The translations under genes were made by a program, and so were the position numbers. A stretch of 64,000 nucleotides of DNA from positions 868,001 through 932,000 of the forward strand of contig JACKFF010000001.1 of the NCBI GenBank assembly GCA_020632595.1. Reading direction: 5' to 3'. Of this stretch, positions 34,918-44,073 are shown piece after piece; the stretch's first letter is position 1, and each line of letters opens with the position of its first letter. Below the pieces are notes generated by a model, which did not search any database, was not told where the DNA came from, and saw only the letters and a list, made by a program, of their open reading frames with translations. Source of the DNA: Nitrospiraceae bacterium (GTDB lineage Bacteria; Nitrospirota; Nitrospiria; Nitrospirales; UBA8639).

Positions 34918-35994
34918 TTAGCGTAATTTCAACGTGCTAATACTCAAGAGGCCCAAAATGATCGCAATAATCCATAAACGCACCACCACTTTGGGCTCTT
35001 CCCAGCCCTTCAGTTCGAAATGATGGTGCAATGGCGCCATAAGGAAAATTCGCTTGCCCCTGGACTTAAACGATGCCACTTGAAAAATCACGGACACCGC
35101 TTCCATCACAAAAACTCCGCCAACCAGGATCAATAACAATTCATGCTTGCATACCACTGCGACCGTCCCTAAGGCCGCACCCAGGGGTAAGGATCCCACA
35201 TCGCCCATGAAGACCGACGCGGGATAGGTGTTAAACCAGAGAAAACCCAATCCCGCCCCAACAATGGAGGCCGTCAGGATGGCCAATTCTCCGGCTCCTT
35301 CGATATGAGGGACGAGCAGGTACTCTGAGACCAATTTATTTCCGACCGCCCAGGCCACCACCGAATAGGCCATCGCTGAAATAATGACCGGTCCGACGGC
35401 CAACCCATCCAACCCGTCAGTGAGATTCACCGCATTTGAACATCCCACAATGACCAGGACGGCAAAGGGGATGTAGAAGACTCCTAGATCGGGAGTAAAG
35501 TTTTTGAAGAACGGCACACTAAGTTCCGTGGAATAGCCGGGTGAAAGATAAAAAAATAGCCCAATGCCCAACGCCACCCCTAACTGTCCAACGATTTTTT
35601 GCGTAGCCGTCAATCCCTTGGATTGGCCACGTAAAATTTTAATGTAATCATCCACAAAGCCGATCATCCCGAAACCCACAAGCGATAAAAGGACCAACCA
35701 GACATAGAAATTGGAGATATCCGCCCACAACACGGTTGAGAGCAATACCGAAAAGATGATGAGCAATCCTCCCATCGTAGGGGTACCGGATTTTCCCAGA
35801 TGCGATTGCGGGCCATCCGTTCGTATTTTTTGCCCGAGTTTCAATGTCTGCAATTTTTTGATCATGGGAGGGGCCAAGAAAAACACAATCAGAAATGCGG
35901 TCACCGCCGCATAAATAATGCGGAAACTGAGATACCGGAAGACATTGAAGATAGCAAATTCGGTATGAAGGGGATAAAGCCAGAGATACAGCAT
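34918..35994 (-). CDS. mraY: Phospho-N-acetylmuramoyl-pentapeptide transferase MraY
   Basis: Integral-membrane enzyme making lipid I from UDP-MurNAc-pentapeptide and undecaprenyl phosphate. ATG 35994 is chosen because the family begins 'MLY..LYPLHTEF..FNVFRYLSFR'; the open frame only extends beyond it to a TTG. GLLIIFSV, GFVDDYIKI, CSNAVNLTDGLDGLA and APLHHHFELKGW mark the catalytic loops (Asp pair and His-rich loop). 358 residues, ten TM helices expected. Confidence 0.97.
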   Translation of the reverse strand: MLYLWLYPLHTEFAIFNVFRYLSFRIIYAAVTAFLIVFFLAPPMIKKLQTLKLGQKIRTDGPQSHLGKSGTPTMGGLLIIFSVLLSTVLWADISNFYVWLVLLSLVGFGMIGFVDDYIKILRGQSKGLTATQKIVGQLGVALGIGLFFYLSPGYSTELSVPFFKNFTPDLGVFYIPFAVLVIVGCSNAVNLTDGLDGLAVGPVIISAMAYSVVAWAVGNKLVSEYLLVPHIEGAGELAILTASIVGAGLGFLWFNTYPASVFMGDVGSLPLGAALGTVAVVCKHELLLILVGGVFVMEAVSVIFQVASFKSRGKRIFLMAPLHHHFELKGWEEPKVVVRLWIIAIILGLLSISTLKLR

Positions 35995-36123
35995 TAGGAG
36001 GTACTTTCTTCGGGCAGAGGACAAGAAGCCTCGCCCTGATAGTGTTGCTCATTCATCATCAGGAGTAGACGTTTTCTCTCAAGGACTCCTTTGGGCCCAA
36101 GTATCCAGCCCAATTCATGCAGC

Positions 36124-37539
36124 CTAGGACCCGGGGCGGACGGCGTCGAGCACTCGCTCCATTTTTGCTCCACGGGAAGCCTTAATGAGCACCGCATCCC
36201 CACGCTTCACCATTGTTTTCAGCAAGGCCCCGGCTTCCATGGCATCTCTCACCACGGACACCTGTGTGGGTCCGTGTACTTGTCGGGCACCGTCGGCCAT
36301 GTTGGGCCCAAACGCACCACAGGCAATTAAATGGGTGACATGGTGCTTGGCAGCATCGCGTCCTATTTCCTGATGAAACTGGGCCTCCTTAGGCCCCAAC
36401 TCAAGCATGTCACCCAATACGGCGATCGTCCGTCTGGCAGCATTCAGTCCAACAAGCGATTCCAACGCGGCTTTGACTGAAGCAGGGTTGGCGTTATAAC
36501 AATCATAGAGATACAGCACTCCACCCCACCTGCGAATCTCCGACCGCATGGGAGCAGGGCGAAACTTTTGTAAGCCCGAGACGATATCATCGCCCGACAA
36601 TCCCATGGCACAGCCCACTGACGCGCCAGCCAGTGCATTGGCAATATTGTGCGGGCCCATGATTCGCACATTCGCGCGTTTGGCCAATTTTCGATGAGGT
36701 AAGAACAGGCGGAATTCCGTTCTCCGTCCGTTCCACTCCAGGTCGGCCGCCCGAACATCCGCCTGACCCGACATCCCGAATGAGATCACCGGGCATTTGG
36801 CTTTCCTGGAAAACATTTCAAAATACCGGTCGTCGGCATTCAGAATGGCCGAACCATCAGTTCGAGGAAGCCAATCCAATAGCTCGGCTTTCGACCTCGC
36901 CGACCGCGCCATGGTACCGTAAAATTCCAAATGGTCGGGACCGACATTGGTGATCACCCCTGCCGTAGGCCTGGTTATGTCACACAATTGACTCGTCTGC
37001 CCCACTTGATCTACCCCCATTTCTATTACAGCAGCCTGGTGTCCGGAGCGAAGACCAAGGAGCGTCCTGGGTACACCTATGGCATTATTAAAATTCCCTT
37101 GCGTTTTATGGACGCACCAGCGAGTCGCCAGCACCTGGGACACCATTTCCTTTGTCGTCGTTTTTCCATTGCTGCCGGTAATGGCCACCACCGGAATTGA
37201 AAAGCGCAATCGATGAAATTTGGCTAAGTCCTGGTAAGCTCGTAGAGTATTGTTTACCGCCACCACCATGACAGGAACCGAGCCAGCCTGACGTACTTGC
37301 GTCAATATTTCCCGGGCTTGCGCCTCTTCAACCACCACACCTCGGGCTCCCAGTTTGCAGGCCGTTTTCACAAATTCATGGCCATCAAATTTCTCTCCTT
37401 TCAAGGCCAGAAACAAATCACCGGATTGAATCTCCCGCGAATCCGTTTGCACTCGAAGCATTCTCCTTTTCTGTGGTCCCTGTAGAAGCAACCTCCCCTC
37501 CGTCGCATCGAGCACTTCGTTGATCTCAAAAGCTGCCAT
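36124..37539 (-). CDS. murF: UDP-MurNAc-tripeptide--D-Ala-D-Ala ligase MurF
   Basis: Adds the D-Ala-D-Ala dipeptide supplied by Ddl. DSREIQSGDLFLALKGEKFDGHEF (N-terminal domain), AITGSNGKTTTKEMV (ATP loop), NVGPDHLEFYG and LYDCYNANPASVKAALE are characteristic. 471 residues. A 129-bp gap without a gene separates it from mraY. Confidence 0.96.
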   Translation of the reverse strand: MAAFEINEVLDATEGRLLLQGPQKRRMLRVQTDSREIQSGDLFLALKGEKFDGHEFVKTACKLGARGVVVEEAQAREILTQVRQAGSVPVMVVAVNNTLRAYQDLAKFHRLRFSIPVVAITGSNGKTTTKEMVSQVLATRWCVHKTQGNFNNAIGVPRTLLGLRSGHQAAVIEMGVDQVGQTSQLCDITRPTAGVITNVGPDHLEFYGTMARSARSKAELLDWLPRTDGSAILNADDRYFEMFSRKAKCPVISFGMSGQADVRAADLEWNGRRTEFRLFLPHRKLAKRANVRIMGPHNIANALAGASVGCAMGLSGDDIVSGLQKFRPAPMRSEIRRWGGVLYLYDCYNANPASVKAALESLVGLNAARRTIAVLGDMLELGPKEAQFHQEIGRDAAKHHVTHLIACGAFGPNMADGARQVHGPTQVSVVRDAMEAGALLKTMVKRGDAVLIKASRGAKMERVLDAVRPGS

Positions 37540-37554
37540 CTCGAATCGTCTGCG

Positions 37555-39069
37555 CTACCGGGAACCCATCTGTCGATGAATGGCCTTCCTGGCTTCTTCA
37601 CGGTCATCAAAATGAATTTTTTGAGTGCCGAGAATTTGATAGTCTTCATGCCCCTTTCCCGCGATCAATAACAGATCTCCGTCTTTGGCTTCTGAAACCG
37701 CGGCTTGAATGGCTTCGGCTCGATCGGTAATGATCCGATAGGGACACCGTTCGTCCGGTGGCAGGGATTGAATGCCCTTTTCGATTTGAGTCACAATTGT
37801 TTCGGGATTTTCCGTTCGTGGATTATCGGACGTAACGATCACCACATCGCTATGTCGTGCCGCAACCTGCCCCATCTTGGGCCGTTTTCCGGGATCCCGG
37901 TCTCCCCCACAACCAAAGAGGGTAATGATTCGCCCTTTTGTGATGGCTTGCGCCGATCGAAGCAACCGATACAGCGCATCTTCGGTATGCGCATAATCCA
38001 CGACGACCGTAAATGGTTGACCTTCATTGATGCGTTCAAACCGTCCAGGTACATTGGCTACTGACTGCACGGCTTGTTCAATCATCGGAACCGTCATACC
38101 CATTTCCAGGCCAATTCCGATCGCAGCCAGCATATTCGACACATTATGTTCTCCCACCAATTGGCTGTTGATTGACAACGGGCCCTTGGGACTGTTCACC
38201 AGAAACTCGGTTCCTCCCATAGAAAGGCGCACGGATTCCGCTCTGATGTCTGCGTGGGAATGGAGCCCATATGTCCAGGTCGGAATGGAACAATGTTGAA
38301 GAATCAGGGAGGCCCGCTCATCATCCGCATTGATGAGGGCTCGTTTGGGGCAGGTCTTCTGACCGCTATCGACGCATTCGGTAAATAAACGGAGTTTCGC
38401 CTGAAAATAGTCATCCAACGTGTGATGAAAGTCTAAATGGTCTTGCGTCAGATTGGTAAACACGACTATGTCAAATTCACAGCCGGCTATCCGCTCTAAG
38501 GCCAACGCATGAGAAGAGACCTCCATGACCGCGACATCCATTCCGGCATTGACCATGGCGCTCAACATGTTCTGTAGCTCGACAGGAGCCGGGGTGGTAT
38601 GTGACGCCACACGGCGCTCGGTTCCGAACACATAGCCTACGGTCCCCAAGAGTCCCACATGATGTCCTTGAGCTTCCAGCAGGGATTTGGCTAAATGCGT
38701 CACCGTGGTTTTGCCATTCGTCCCCGTGACCCCCACCATGCGCAGGTGAGTAGAAGGCATACCGGAAATTTTTGCCGCCAACACCCCCAATGCCTTTCGG
38801 GAATTTGTCACTCGAATGAGCGCAGACGAGCTTCCTCCTAATGGTGGATCCTGAGTCTCAAATCCCTCCTCCACCACCACAGCAACTGCCCCTTGCTTTT
38901 GAGCCAGTCTCACAAACTGATGTCCATCATAGTGCTCCCCCTTGATGGCCACAAATACTGAACCAGGCTTCACTTCTCTGGAGTCCTCGGTAACGGACAC
39001 AACCTCAGCCTGAAGATCACCTTCAGTGACCACCGTATCCAGTGAGGCAAGAAGCTCTTGAAGCGTCAC
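37555..39069 (-). CDS. murE: UDP-MurNAc-dipeptide--meso-diaminopimelate ligase MurE
   Basis: Adds the third residue of the stem peptide. ATP loop VTGTNGKTTVTH (from residue 114), TNLTQDHLDFH, and the specificity motif D415-N-P-R418, which in characterised enzymes selects meso-diaminopimelate over lysine. This predicts a DAP-type peptidoglycan. 504 residues from GTG 39069, three bases behind ftsI. Confidence 0.97.
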   Translation of the reverse strand: MTLQELLASLDTVVTEGDLQAEVVSVTEDSREVKPGSVFVAIKGEHYDGHQFVRLAQKQGAVAVVVEEGFETQDPPLGGSSSALIRVTNSRKALGVLAAKISGMPSTHLRMVGVTGTNGKTTVTHLAKSLLEAQGHHVGLLGTVGYVFGTERRVASHTTPAPVELQNMLSAMVNAGMDVAVMEVSSHALALERIAGCEFDIVVFTNLTQDHLDFHHTLDDYFQAKLRLFTECVDSGQKTCPKRALINADDERASLILQHCSIPTWTYGLHSHADIRAESVRLSMGGTEFLVNSPKGPLSINSQLVGEHNVSNMLAAIGIGLEMGMTVPMIEQAVQSVANVPGRFERINEGQPFTVVVDYAHTEDALYRLLRSAQAITKGRIITLFGCGGDRDPGKRPKMGQVAARHSDVVIVTSDNPRTENPETIVTQIEKGIQSLPPDERCPYRIITDRAEAIQAAVSEAKDGDLLLIAGKGHEDYQILGTQKIHFDDREEARKAIHRQMGSR

Positions 39070-39072
39070 AGA

Positions 39073-40842
39073 TTACTGCACAATGGGCTGCGGTGAAGAA
39101 ATAGGTGAATTTGCCGCAGCCGTGCGAATAACTGCGGATCCACCGGGTAACACTCCCAAATGGGGCAAGACGCGCTCTGCGACCTTTCGAAAGACCGGAG
39201 CCGCAATTTCCCCACCCCAGTTCCCAATTGTCGGCTCATCAATCACGACTAACATGGCCAGACGCGGGCGCTCGACCGGTGCAAATCCGACAAACGAAGC
39301 TATCACTTGTGAAGAAGAGTAGGACCCGGTTTTCGGGTCAATTTTTTGAGCTGTCCCCGTCTTACCCGCAGCTCGATATCCGGCAAGCCTCGCACGCTTG
39401 CCTGTGCCTGCCTCTACGGCCCGTTCGAGAATCCGAGTTAACGTGCCGGTTGTCTCAAGCGAAATGGGTCGCCGTTTGGGTTGCGGATCTTTGGTCAAGA
39501 CAGCCTGTCCGTTTGAATCCAGTATCGAAGAGACAACATAGGGCGTCATCAGCCAACCACCATTGGCCACCACTGACATGGCTGTGACCATTTGAATAGG
39601 GGTCACGGCGATCTCCTGACCCATGGCAATGGAAGAAAGGCTTCGACCACTCCATTTATTGAGCTCTCGGAGTATCCCTGAGGACTCTCCCGGCAGATCG
39701 ATTTCGGTTTTTTCTCCGAATCCAAACGCTTTTAAATACCGAAAAACCCGGTCTTGCCCTAATTCCATGGCGACTTTGATCGCACCCACATTACTCGATT
39801 GCGCCAGCGCTTCGGAAAACGTCATCCAACTGGTTTTTGCCGGATCATGCACAATGGTCCCTGCCACCGACATCTTTCCGTCGCCCCCATAGATTAACGT
39901 GTCTGGAGACATCACCTGCTCTTCAAGCGCCGCAGCTGCCACCACAATTTTCAACGTTGACCCCGGCTCATAAGGATCCGTCACCAGTCGATTCCGCCAA
40001 TCCTGAGTGGAAAACTGCCCTAAGTGATTAGGGTCAAAAGTCGGATGAAGGGCCCACGCCAGAATCGCTCCGGTTAAGGGGTCCATGATCACAATGCTTC
40101 CAGACTTCGCACCGCTTTGCTTTAAGGCTTGCGCCAACTCCGCCTCCGCAATGAATTGGACAACCTCATCTATGGTCAAAGTGAGGTGATACCCGGTCGA
40201 CAAGGGTACGGAATCATGACTGGGGGGTGAGGCGAGCTTTCTGCCCAAAGCGTCTCTTTGGTATTTCACCAGGTTTTTTTCACCCCGTAGATAGGACTCA
40301 TATTGAAGTTCCACCCCTTCTAATCCTTGGCTATCAATTCCGGCAAACCCCACGAGGTGAGATACCAATTCTCCCTTGGGATAAAAACGATGCGGTTCTT
40401 TGGTCAATCCCAATCCGGATATATTCAACGCCTCCACTTCCTTGACAACGGTTTCCGGAATATTGCGTTTAACCCAAACGTATGGCTGATTTCGTGTGAA
40501 CAAATCGCGTAATTCCTTGACGGACATTTGTAAGATCGGCGCTAGCGATCGGGCGACCCGTTGTGGATCATTTAAGGACGGCGGCCGCACATACAATGAG
40601 GACACTTCCACATTGAGAGCCAATGGGTGACCTTGCCGATCAACAATGACCCCTCGATCCGGCTGCACAATCACGGTTTTTTCGTGTTGCTGCTGTGCCT
40701 GATGAGCCCCAATGTCCGCTTGAAGGACCTGCAGGTAAAACAACCGGCAGCCAATAAGCACAAACCCGCAAAGGAGGCCCAAGCAGACAATGCCACTGCG
40801 GATACGACAGACGGGATGAATGTCCTGAGATGGCGTTTTCAC
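39073..40842 (-). CDS. ftsI: Peptidoglycan D,D-transpeptidase FtsI (PBP3)
   Basis: Septal class-B penicillin-binding protein. A short cytoplasmic N-terminus and one TM helix (about 16-36) precede the dimerisation/pedestal domain and the transpeptidase domain. The domain has S295-T-L-K298 (nucleophile), S349-S-N351 and K494-T-G. A PASTA domain is absent. 589 residues from GTG 40842, which overlaps the ftsL stop (GTGA). Confidence 0.96.
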   Translation of the reverse strand: MKTPSQDIHPVCRIRSGIVCLGLLCGFVLIGCRLFYLQVLQADIGAHQAQQQHEKTVIVQPDRGVIVDRQGHPLALNVEVSSLYVRPPSLNDPQRVARSLAPILQMSVKELRDLFTRNQPYVWVKRNIPETVVKEVEALNISGLGLTKEPHRFYPKGELVSHLVGFAGIDSQGLEGVELQYESYLRGEKNLVKYQRDALGRKLASPPSHDSVPLSTGYHLTLTIDEVVQFIAEAELAQALKQSGAKSGSIVIMDPLTGAILAWALHPTFDPNHLGQFSTQDWRNRLVTDPYEPGSTLKIVVAAAALEEQVMSPDTLIYGGDGKMSVAGTIVHDPAKTSWMTFSEALAQSSNVGAIKVAMELGQDRVFRYLKAFGFGEKTEIDLPGESSGILRELNKWSGRSLSSIAMGQEIAVTPIQMVTAMSVVANGGWLMTPYVVSSILDSNGQAVLTKDPQPKRRPISLETTGTLTRILERAVEAGTGKRARLAGYRAAGKTGTAQKIDPKTGSYSSSQVIASFVGFAPVERPRLAMLVVIDEPTIGNWGGEIAAPVFRKVAERVLPHLGVLPGGSAVIRTAAANSPISSPQPIVQ

Positions 40843-41186
40843 GGAAGGCTCACAACGGTATGACCAAACTCACGGACCAAACGAACAGGAAAATTTCCAT
40901 CCGATTCAGACTGGGGTAACGTATCCAGGGAGACCATAACGATCTGCCCTTCCTGAGCCACGGTAAGTCCCAATTGGCTTTGGGCCCGTTGAGCAACTCG
41001 TTGTGGATCCGTTAACTGCGACAGCCGGACCTGCAAGCCTTCTTGCTGTTTTTTGAACATCGCACGCTGAGTTTCCAACTCTTCAATGGCATATCCCAGT
41101 CGCCACATGTCTATCTTGACCCCAACATAGAGCAGACACCACACCCCCAATAGAATCATGACGCCAAGGAACACGTTTTTTCTCAT
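40839..41186 (-). CDS. ftsL: Cell division protein FtsL
   Basis: A 115-residue bitopic protein: a very short cytoplasmic end, TM helix (VFLGVMILLGVWCLLYVGV), then a periplasmic coiled coil (about 35-70) ending in the DPQRVAQRAQSQLGL motif typical of FtsL. It bridges FtsQ/FtsB and FtsW/FtsI. It overlaps both neighbours by four bases. Confidence 0.9.
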   Translation of the reverse strand: MRKNVFLGVMILLGVWCLLYVGVKIDMWRLGYAIEELETQRAMFKKQQEGLQVRLSQLTDPQRVAQRAQSQLGLTVAQEGQIVMVSLDTLPQSESDGNFPVRLVREFGHTVVSLP

Positions 41187-42097
41187 AGGGTCTCTCCTTC
41201 CGGAAGGCGCTCGGCCACACGTAACTTAGCGCTTCTGGCACGAGGATTTTGTTGCATTTCTAACACACTCGGAGTCACAGGCTTCTTGACCAGCAATGCA
41301 ACTTTTGGATGCTCTCTCTGCGCCAGAGAACGAAACGTCTGCTTCACAATACGATCTTCTAACGAGTGAAATGCGACGACACACACCCTTCCGCCATCCT
41401 TCAACAGCTCGATGGCATCCCGGATAGCCGGCTCGAGCAAATCCAATTCACGATTCACGCAGATCCTTAATCCCTGAAATGTTCTGGTCGCAAAATGTAA
41501 GCGCCCCTTTTTGTAGGCGTAAGGAAGCGCACCCTCAAGGACAGACACCAGGGCCTGCGTGGTCTGAATAAGATCGGCCTTTCTGGCCTGCACGATTGCA
41601 CGGGCGATTCGACGGGAATATCGTTCTTCCCCATACGTGAAAATGACATCGGCTAGCTCTTTTTCCGGAAGATGATTCACCAGATCAGCTGCTGTTACTT
41701 TCTGGGTTTGATCCATTCGCATATCCAATGGGCCACTCAGGGAAAAACTAAAGCCACGCTCTGCTCGGTCCAGCTGCAACGAGGACACCCCTAAATCAAA
41801 CACCACCCCGTCAACCTTCTCATAGCCGGACTTCTGAACAAAATCTCGAATGTGGGAGAAATTCCCATGTATTATATTTACAGACGATTCGTACTCACTT
41901 AATGTCTTTTTCGCAAGAGAAACGGCCTGATAATCACGGTCCAAACCAATAATATGAGCATCTTTTCCGCTTTTTTCCAGTATCTTCAGCGACGTTCCAC
42001 CAATTCCCACAGTACAATCAACATAGATCCCGCCCGGCAGCGGTTTAAGCCAAAAACAGATTTCATCTACGAGTACCGGTTTATGAACATCATTCAT
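41183..42097 (-). CDS. rsmH: 16S rRNA (cytosine-1402-N4)-methyltransferase RsmH (MraW)
   Basis: SAM-dependent methyltransferase acting on C1402 of 16S rRNA. HKPVLVDEICFWL, the SAM motif VDCTVGIGGTSLKILE, DLGVSSLQLDRAERGFSFS and FHSLEDRIVKQTFR are family hallmarks. 304 residues. It is the first gene of the dcw operon here, 39 bp from the MraZ-like box. No ribosome-binding site precedes the ATG. mraZ, often the gene before it, is missing. Confidence 0.96.
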   Translation of the reverse strand: MNDVHKPVLVDEICFWLKPLPGGIYVDCTVGIGGTSLKILEKSGKDAHIIGLDRDYQAVSLAKKTLSEYESSVNIIHGNFSHIRDFVQKSGYEKVDGVVFDLGVSSLQLDRAERGFSFSLSGPLDMRMDQTQKVTAADLVNHLPEKELADVIFTYGEERYSRRIARAIVQARKADLIQTTQALVSVLEGALPYAYKKGRLHFATRTFQGLRICVNRELDLLEPAIRDAIELLKDGGRVCVVAFHSLEDRIVKQTFRSLAQREHPKVALLVKKPVTPSVLEMQQNPRARSAKLRVAERLPEGETL

Positions 42098-42135
42098 GCA
42101 CAGCTTGTTTCATTTTACAATACATGTGGAAATCA

Positions 42136-42151
42136 TCCCACTTTCTCCCAC
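42136..42151 (-). promoter_or_regulatory. MraZ-box-like operator upstream of rsmH
   Basis: Minus-strand GTGGGAGAAAGTGGGA: two TGGGA units separated by five bases, the spacing described for MraZ operators (TGGGN direct repeats). It starts seven bases after the -10 element, so a bound protein would cover the transcription start. No mraZ gene lies in the window. Confidence 0.6.
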
Positions 42152-42158
42152 ACCTGGA

Positions 42159-42186
42159 AGTATACAACCCTCGCCTATGATGTCAA
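42159..42186 (-). promoter_or_regulatory. Sigma-70 promoter of the dcw operon
   Basis: Minus strand: TTGACA (42181-42186), a 16-bp spacer, TATACT (42159-42164). The -35 is perfect and the -10 has five of six consensus bases. It lies about 62 bp upstream of the rsmH start. Confidence 0.75.
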
Positions 42187-42289
42187 GCATTCAAAAAATG
42201 TTGCAAGAAAGGAGGAGCTAGGGAATAAGAAATTTAGGAACCATGGCCAAAATATTTGAGAAGCCCAAGGTCATTCTTTAAAAATATTT

Positions 42290-43591
42290 TTAAGGATACA
42301 ACGTATAGAGCATCCTGGGGAATGGAATCGTTTCTCGAACATGATCCAATCCACAAATCCAGGCGACGACTCGCTCAATTCCCATACCAAAACCAGCATG
42401 AGGAACCGTGCCGTATCGTCGCAAATCCACATACCACTTAAATGCCTCCTCAGGAAGGCCGTGAGCTTTAATTTGCAACAGCAATTCACTTAAATCATGG
42501 ATTCGTTGCCCCCCTCCAATGATTTCTCCATATCCCTCCGGCGCGAGCATATCCATACATAATGCCAAATCCGGCCTTTCTGGATCTTTCGCCATATAAA
42601 ATGCTTTAGCCGCAGCCGGATACCGGTGAACAATCACCGGACGATCAAATTCCTGGGCTAAAAATGTTTCGTCATCGGCTCCGAAATCATCGCCGAATTG
42701 AATGGCGACCCCTTTTTGTTGAAGACGCGTCAGAGCCTCTTCATAAGTTATTCGTGGAAAGGGTTGAGCCATGGCTTCTAATTTAGAAATATCCCGCTCT
42801 AATATTTCCAACTCAGGTCGACGAGTTTCAACGACTCGCTGAATAACTGTTGAAACCAATTCCTCTGCCAGTTGCATGGCATCCGGTAGGTCGGCGAAGG
42901 CCATTTCCGGTTCAACCATCCAAAACTCCATCAAATGGCGCCTGGTTTTTGATTTTTCCGCTCGAAAGGTTGGACCAAAACAGTATATTTTCCCAAAAGC
43001 CGTTGCAGCCGCTTCTCCATATAATTGTCCGCTTTGAGCTAAATAGGCTACCTGGTCAAAATATTGGGTTTGAAATAAGGTCGTGGTGCCCTCGCAGGCG
43101 TTTGGGGTAAAAATCGGCGTGTCAATTAAGGTAAAGCCTCTATTATCAAAAAAATCACGACACGCCCGAATTATTTCATGGCGAACCCGTAAAATGGCAT
43201 GCTGGCGTCGAGACCGCAACCAGAGATGCCGATACTCCATCAGAAAACCAACTCCATGGTCTTTGGGTTGGATAGGAAAGGGTTCTGCAATGTGAATTAT
43301 TGCCAACGTGGAAACATCAAGTTCAAATCCACCTGGCGCTCGAGCATCCCTTCGAGGTTTTCCAGTCAGAATCACAGAAGACTCCTGGGTTAACTGACTA
43401 CACAAAGAAAATTGGTCGTCACCAACCTCCCCTTTACTTAAAATAGCCTGGAGATCTCCTGTGCCATCACGCACCGTCAAAAAGCTCAATTTTCCGCTCG
43501 ACCGTCTGTTGCGGATCCATCCCTTGATGGTAATGTCCTGCCCTTCAAACTGTGAAATCTGTTCAATCGAAACGATCGACTGTTCCGGCAT
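42290..43591 (-). CDS. asnS: Asparagine--tRNA ligase
   Basis: Class-IIb aminoacyl-tRNA synthetase. An N-terminal OB anticodon-binding domain (ITIKGWIRNRRSSGKLSFL) is followed by the catalytic core: motif 2 FRAEKSKTRRHLMEFWMVEPEMAF and motif 3 GFGMGIERVVAWI. Of the Asn/Asp pair it matches AsnRS better (FGADDETFLAQEFDRPVIVHRYP). 433 residues from ATG 43591, which has GGGAGG nine bases upstream; the longer frame is rejected. It lies upstream of the dcw promoter on the same strand. Confidence 0.94.
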   Translation of the reverse strand: MPEQSIVSIEQISQFEGQDITIKGWIRNRRSSGKLSFLTVRDGTGDLQAILSKGEVGDDQFSLCSQLTQESSVILTGKPRRDARAPGGFELDVSTLAIIHIAEPFPIQPKDHGVGFLMEYRHLWLRSRRQHAILRVRHEIIRACRDFFDNRGFTLIDTPIFTPNACEGTTTLFQTQYFDQVAYLAQSGQLYGEAAATAFGKIYCFGPTFRAEKSKTRRHLMEFWMVEPEMAFADLPDAMQLAEELVSTVIQRVVETRRPELEILERDISKLEAMAQPFPRITYEEALTRLQQKGVAIQFGDDFGADDETFLAQEFDRPVIVHRYPAAAKAFYMAKDPERPDLALCMDMLAPEGYGEIIGGGQRIHDLSELLLQIKAHGLPEEAFKWYVDLRRYGTVPHAGFGMGIERVVAWICGLDHVRETIPFPRMLYTLYP

Positions 43592-43625
43592 GATGCTGCT
43601 CCCTCCCGCTCTCACAAAGAAAAAA

Positions 43626-43655
43626 TTGACACCCTGAAAATTCAGCCGCTATGAT
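43626..43655 (+). promoter_or_regulatory. Sigma-70 promoter of the rhodanese gene
   Basis: TTGACA (43626-43631), 18-bp spacer, TATGAT (43650-43655), predicting a ~40-base leader before the ATG at 43703. AAGGAGG at 43687-43693 is the ribosome-binding site. Confidence 0.7.
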
Positions 43656-43702
43656 CATTTGTCTATAAAGAGTACCTCAGAAGCGTAAGGAGGCTTTCAA
43701 AT

Positions 43703-44023
43703 ATGAGTTACACCATCACTGTCAGGGAATTAAAAGCTCGCATGGATAAAGGCGATAAAATTTTCTTGTTGGATGTCCGAGAACCCCACGAATACTCCCT
43801 GGCAAAGATAGAGGGATCAGTGCTGATACCTCTTGGGCAGGTTCCCCACTCCCTGAAACAATTGGACCCGAGCGCTGAGATTGTCGCGTATTGTCATAAA
43901 GGAATGCGGAGTGCGGATGCCGTAGGGTTTCTTTTGCAACAGGGTTTTTCCAACGTTAAAAACCTGATTGGAGGAATTGAAGCCTGGTCCATTGAGATCG
44001 ATCAATCCGTTCCCAGGTACTAA
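43703..44023 (+). CDS. Rhodanese-like domain protein
   Basis: A 106-residue single-domain rhodanese. LLDVREPHEYSLAKIEGSVLIPL is the CH2A-like start, and C64 in AYCHKGMRS is the active-site cysteine that carries persulfide sulfur. The loop CHKGMRS is of the single-domain GlpE/PspE kind. No signal peptide, so cytoplasmic. It is divergent from asnS with its own promoter and a strong ribosome-binding site. The sulfur acceptor is unknown. Confidence 0.92.
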   Translation: MSYTITVRELKARMDKGDKIFLLDVREPHEYSLAKIEGSVLIPLGQVPHSLKQLDPSAEIVAYCHKGMRSADAVGFLLQQGFSNVKNLIGGIEAWSIEIDQSVPRY

Positions 44024-44073
44024 CAGATAGGCTATCAGGTGAAACCATTCTCCTCCTGCGGGCCACGGATAGG

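Noticed and set aside
42098..42289. A short mraZ gene between asnS and rsmH
   Set aside because: The 192-bp gap is too short for mraZ (about 430 bp) and no MraZ-like sequence is readable in any frame.
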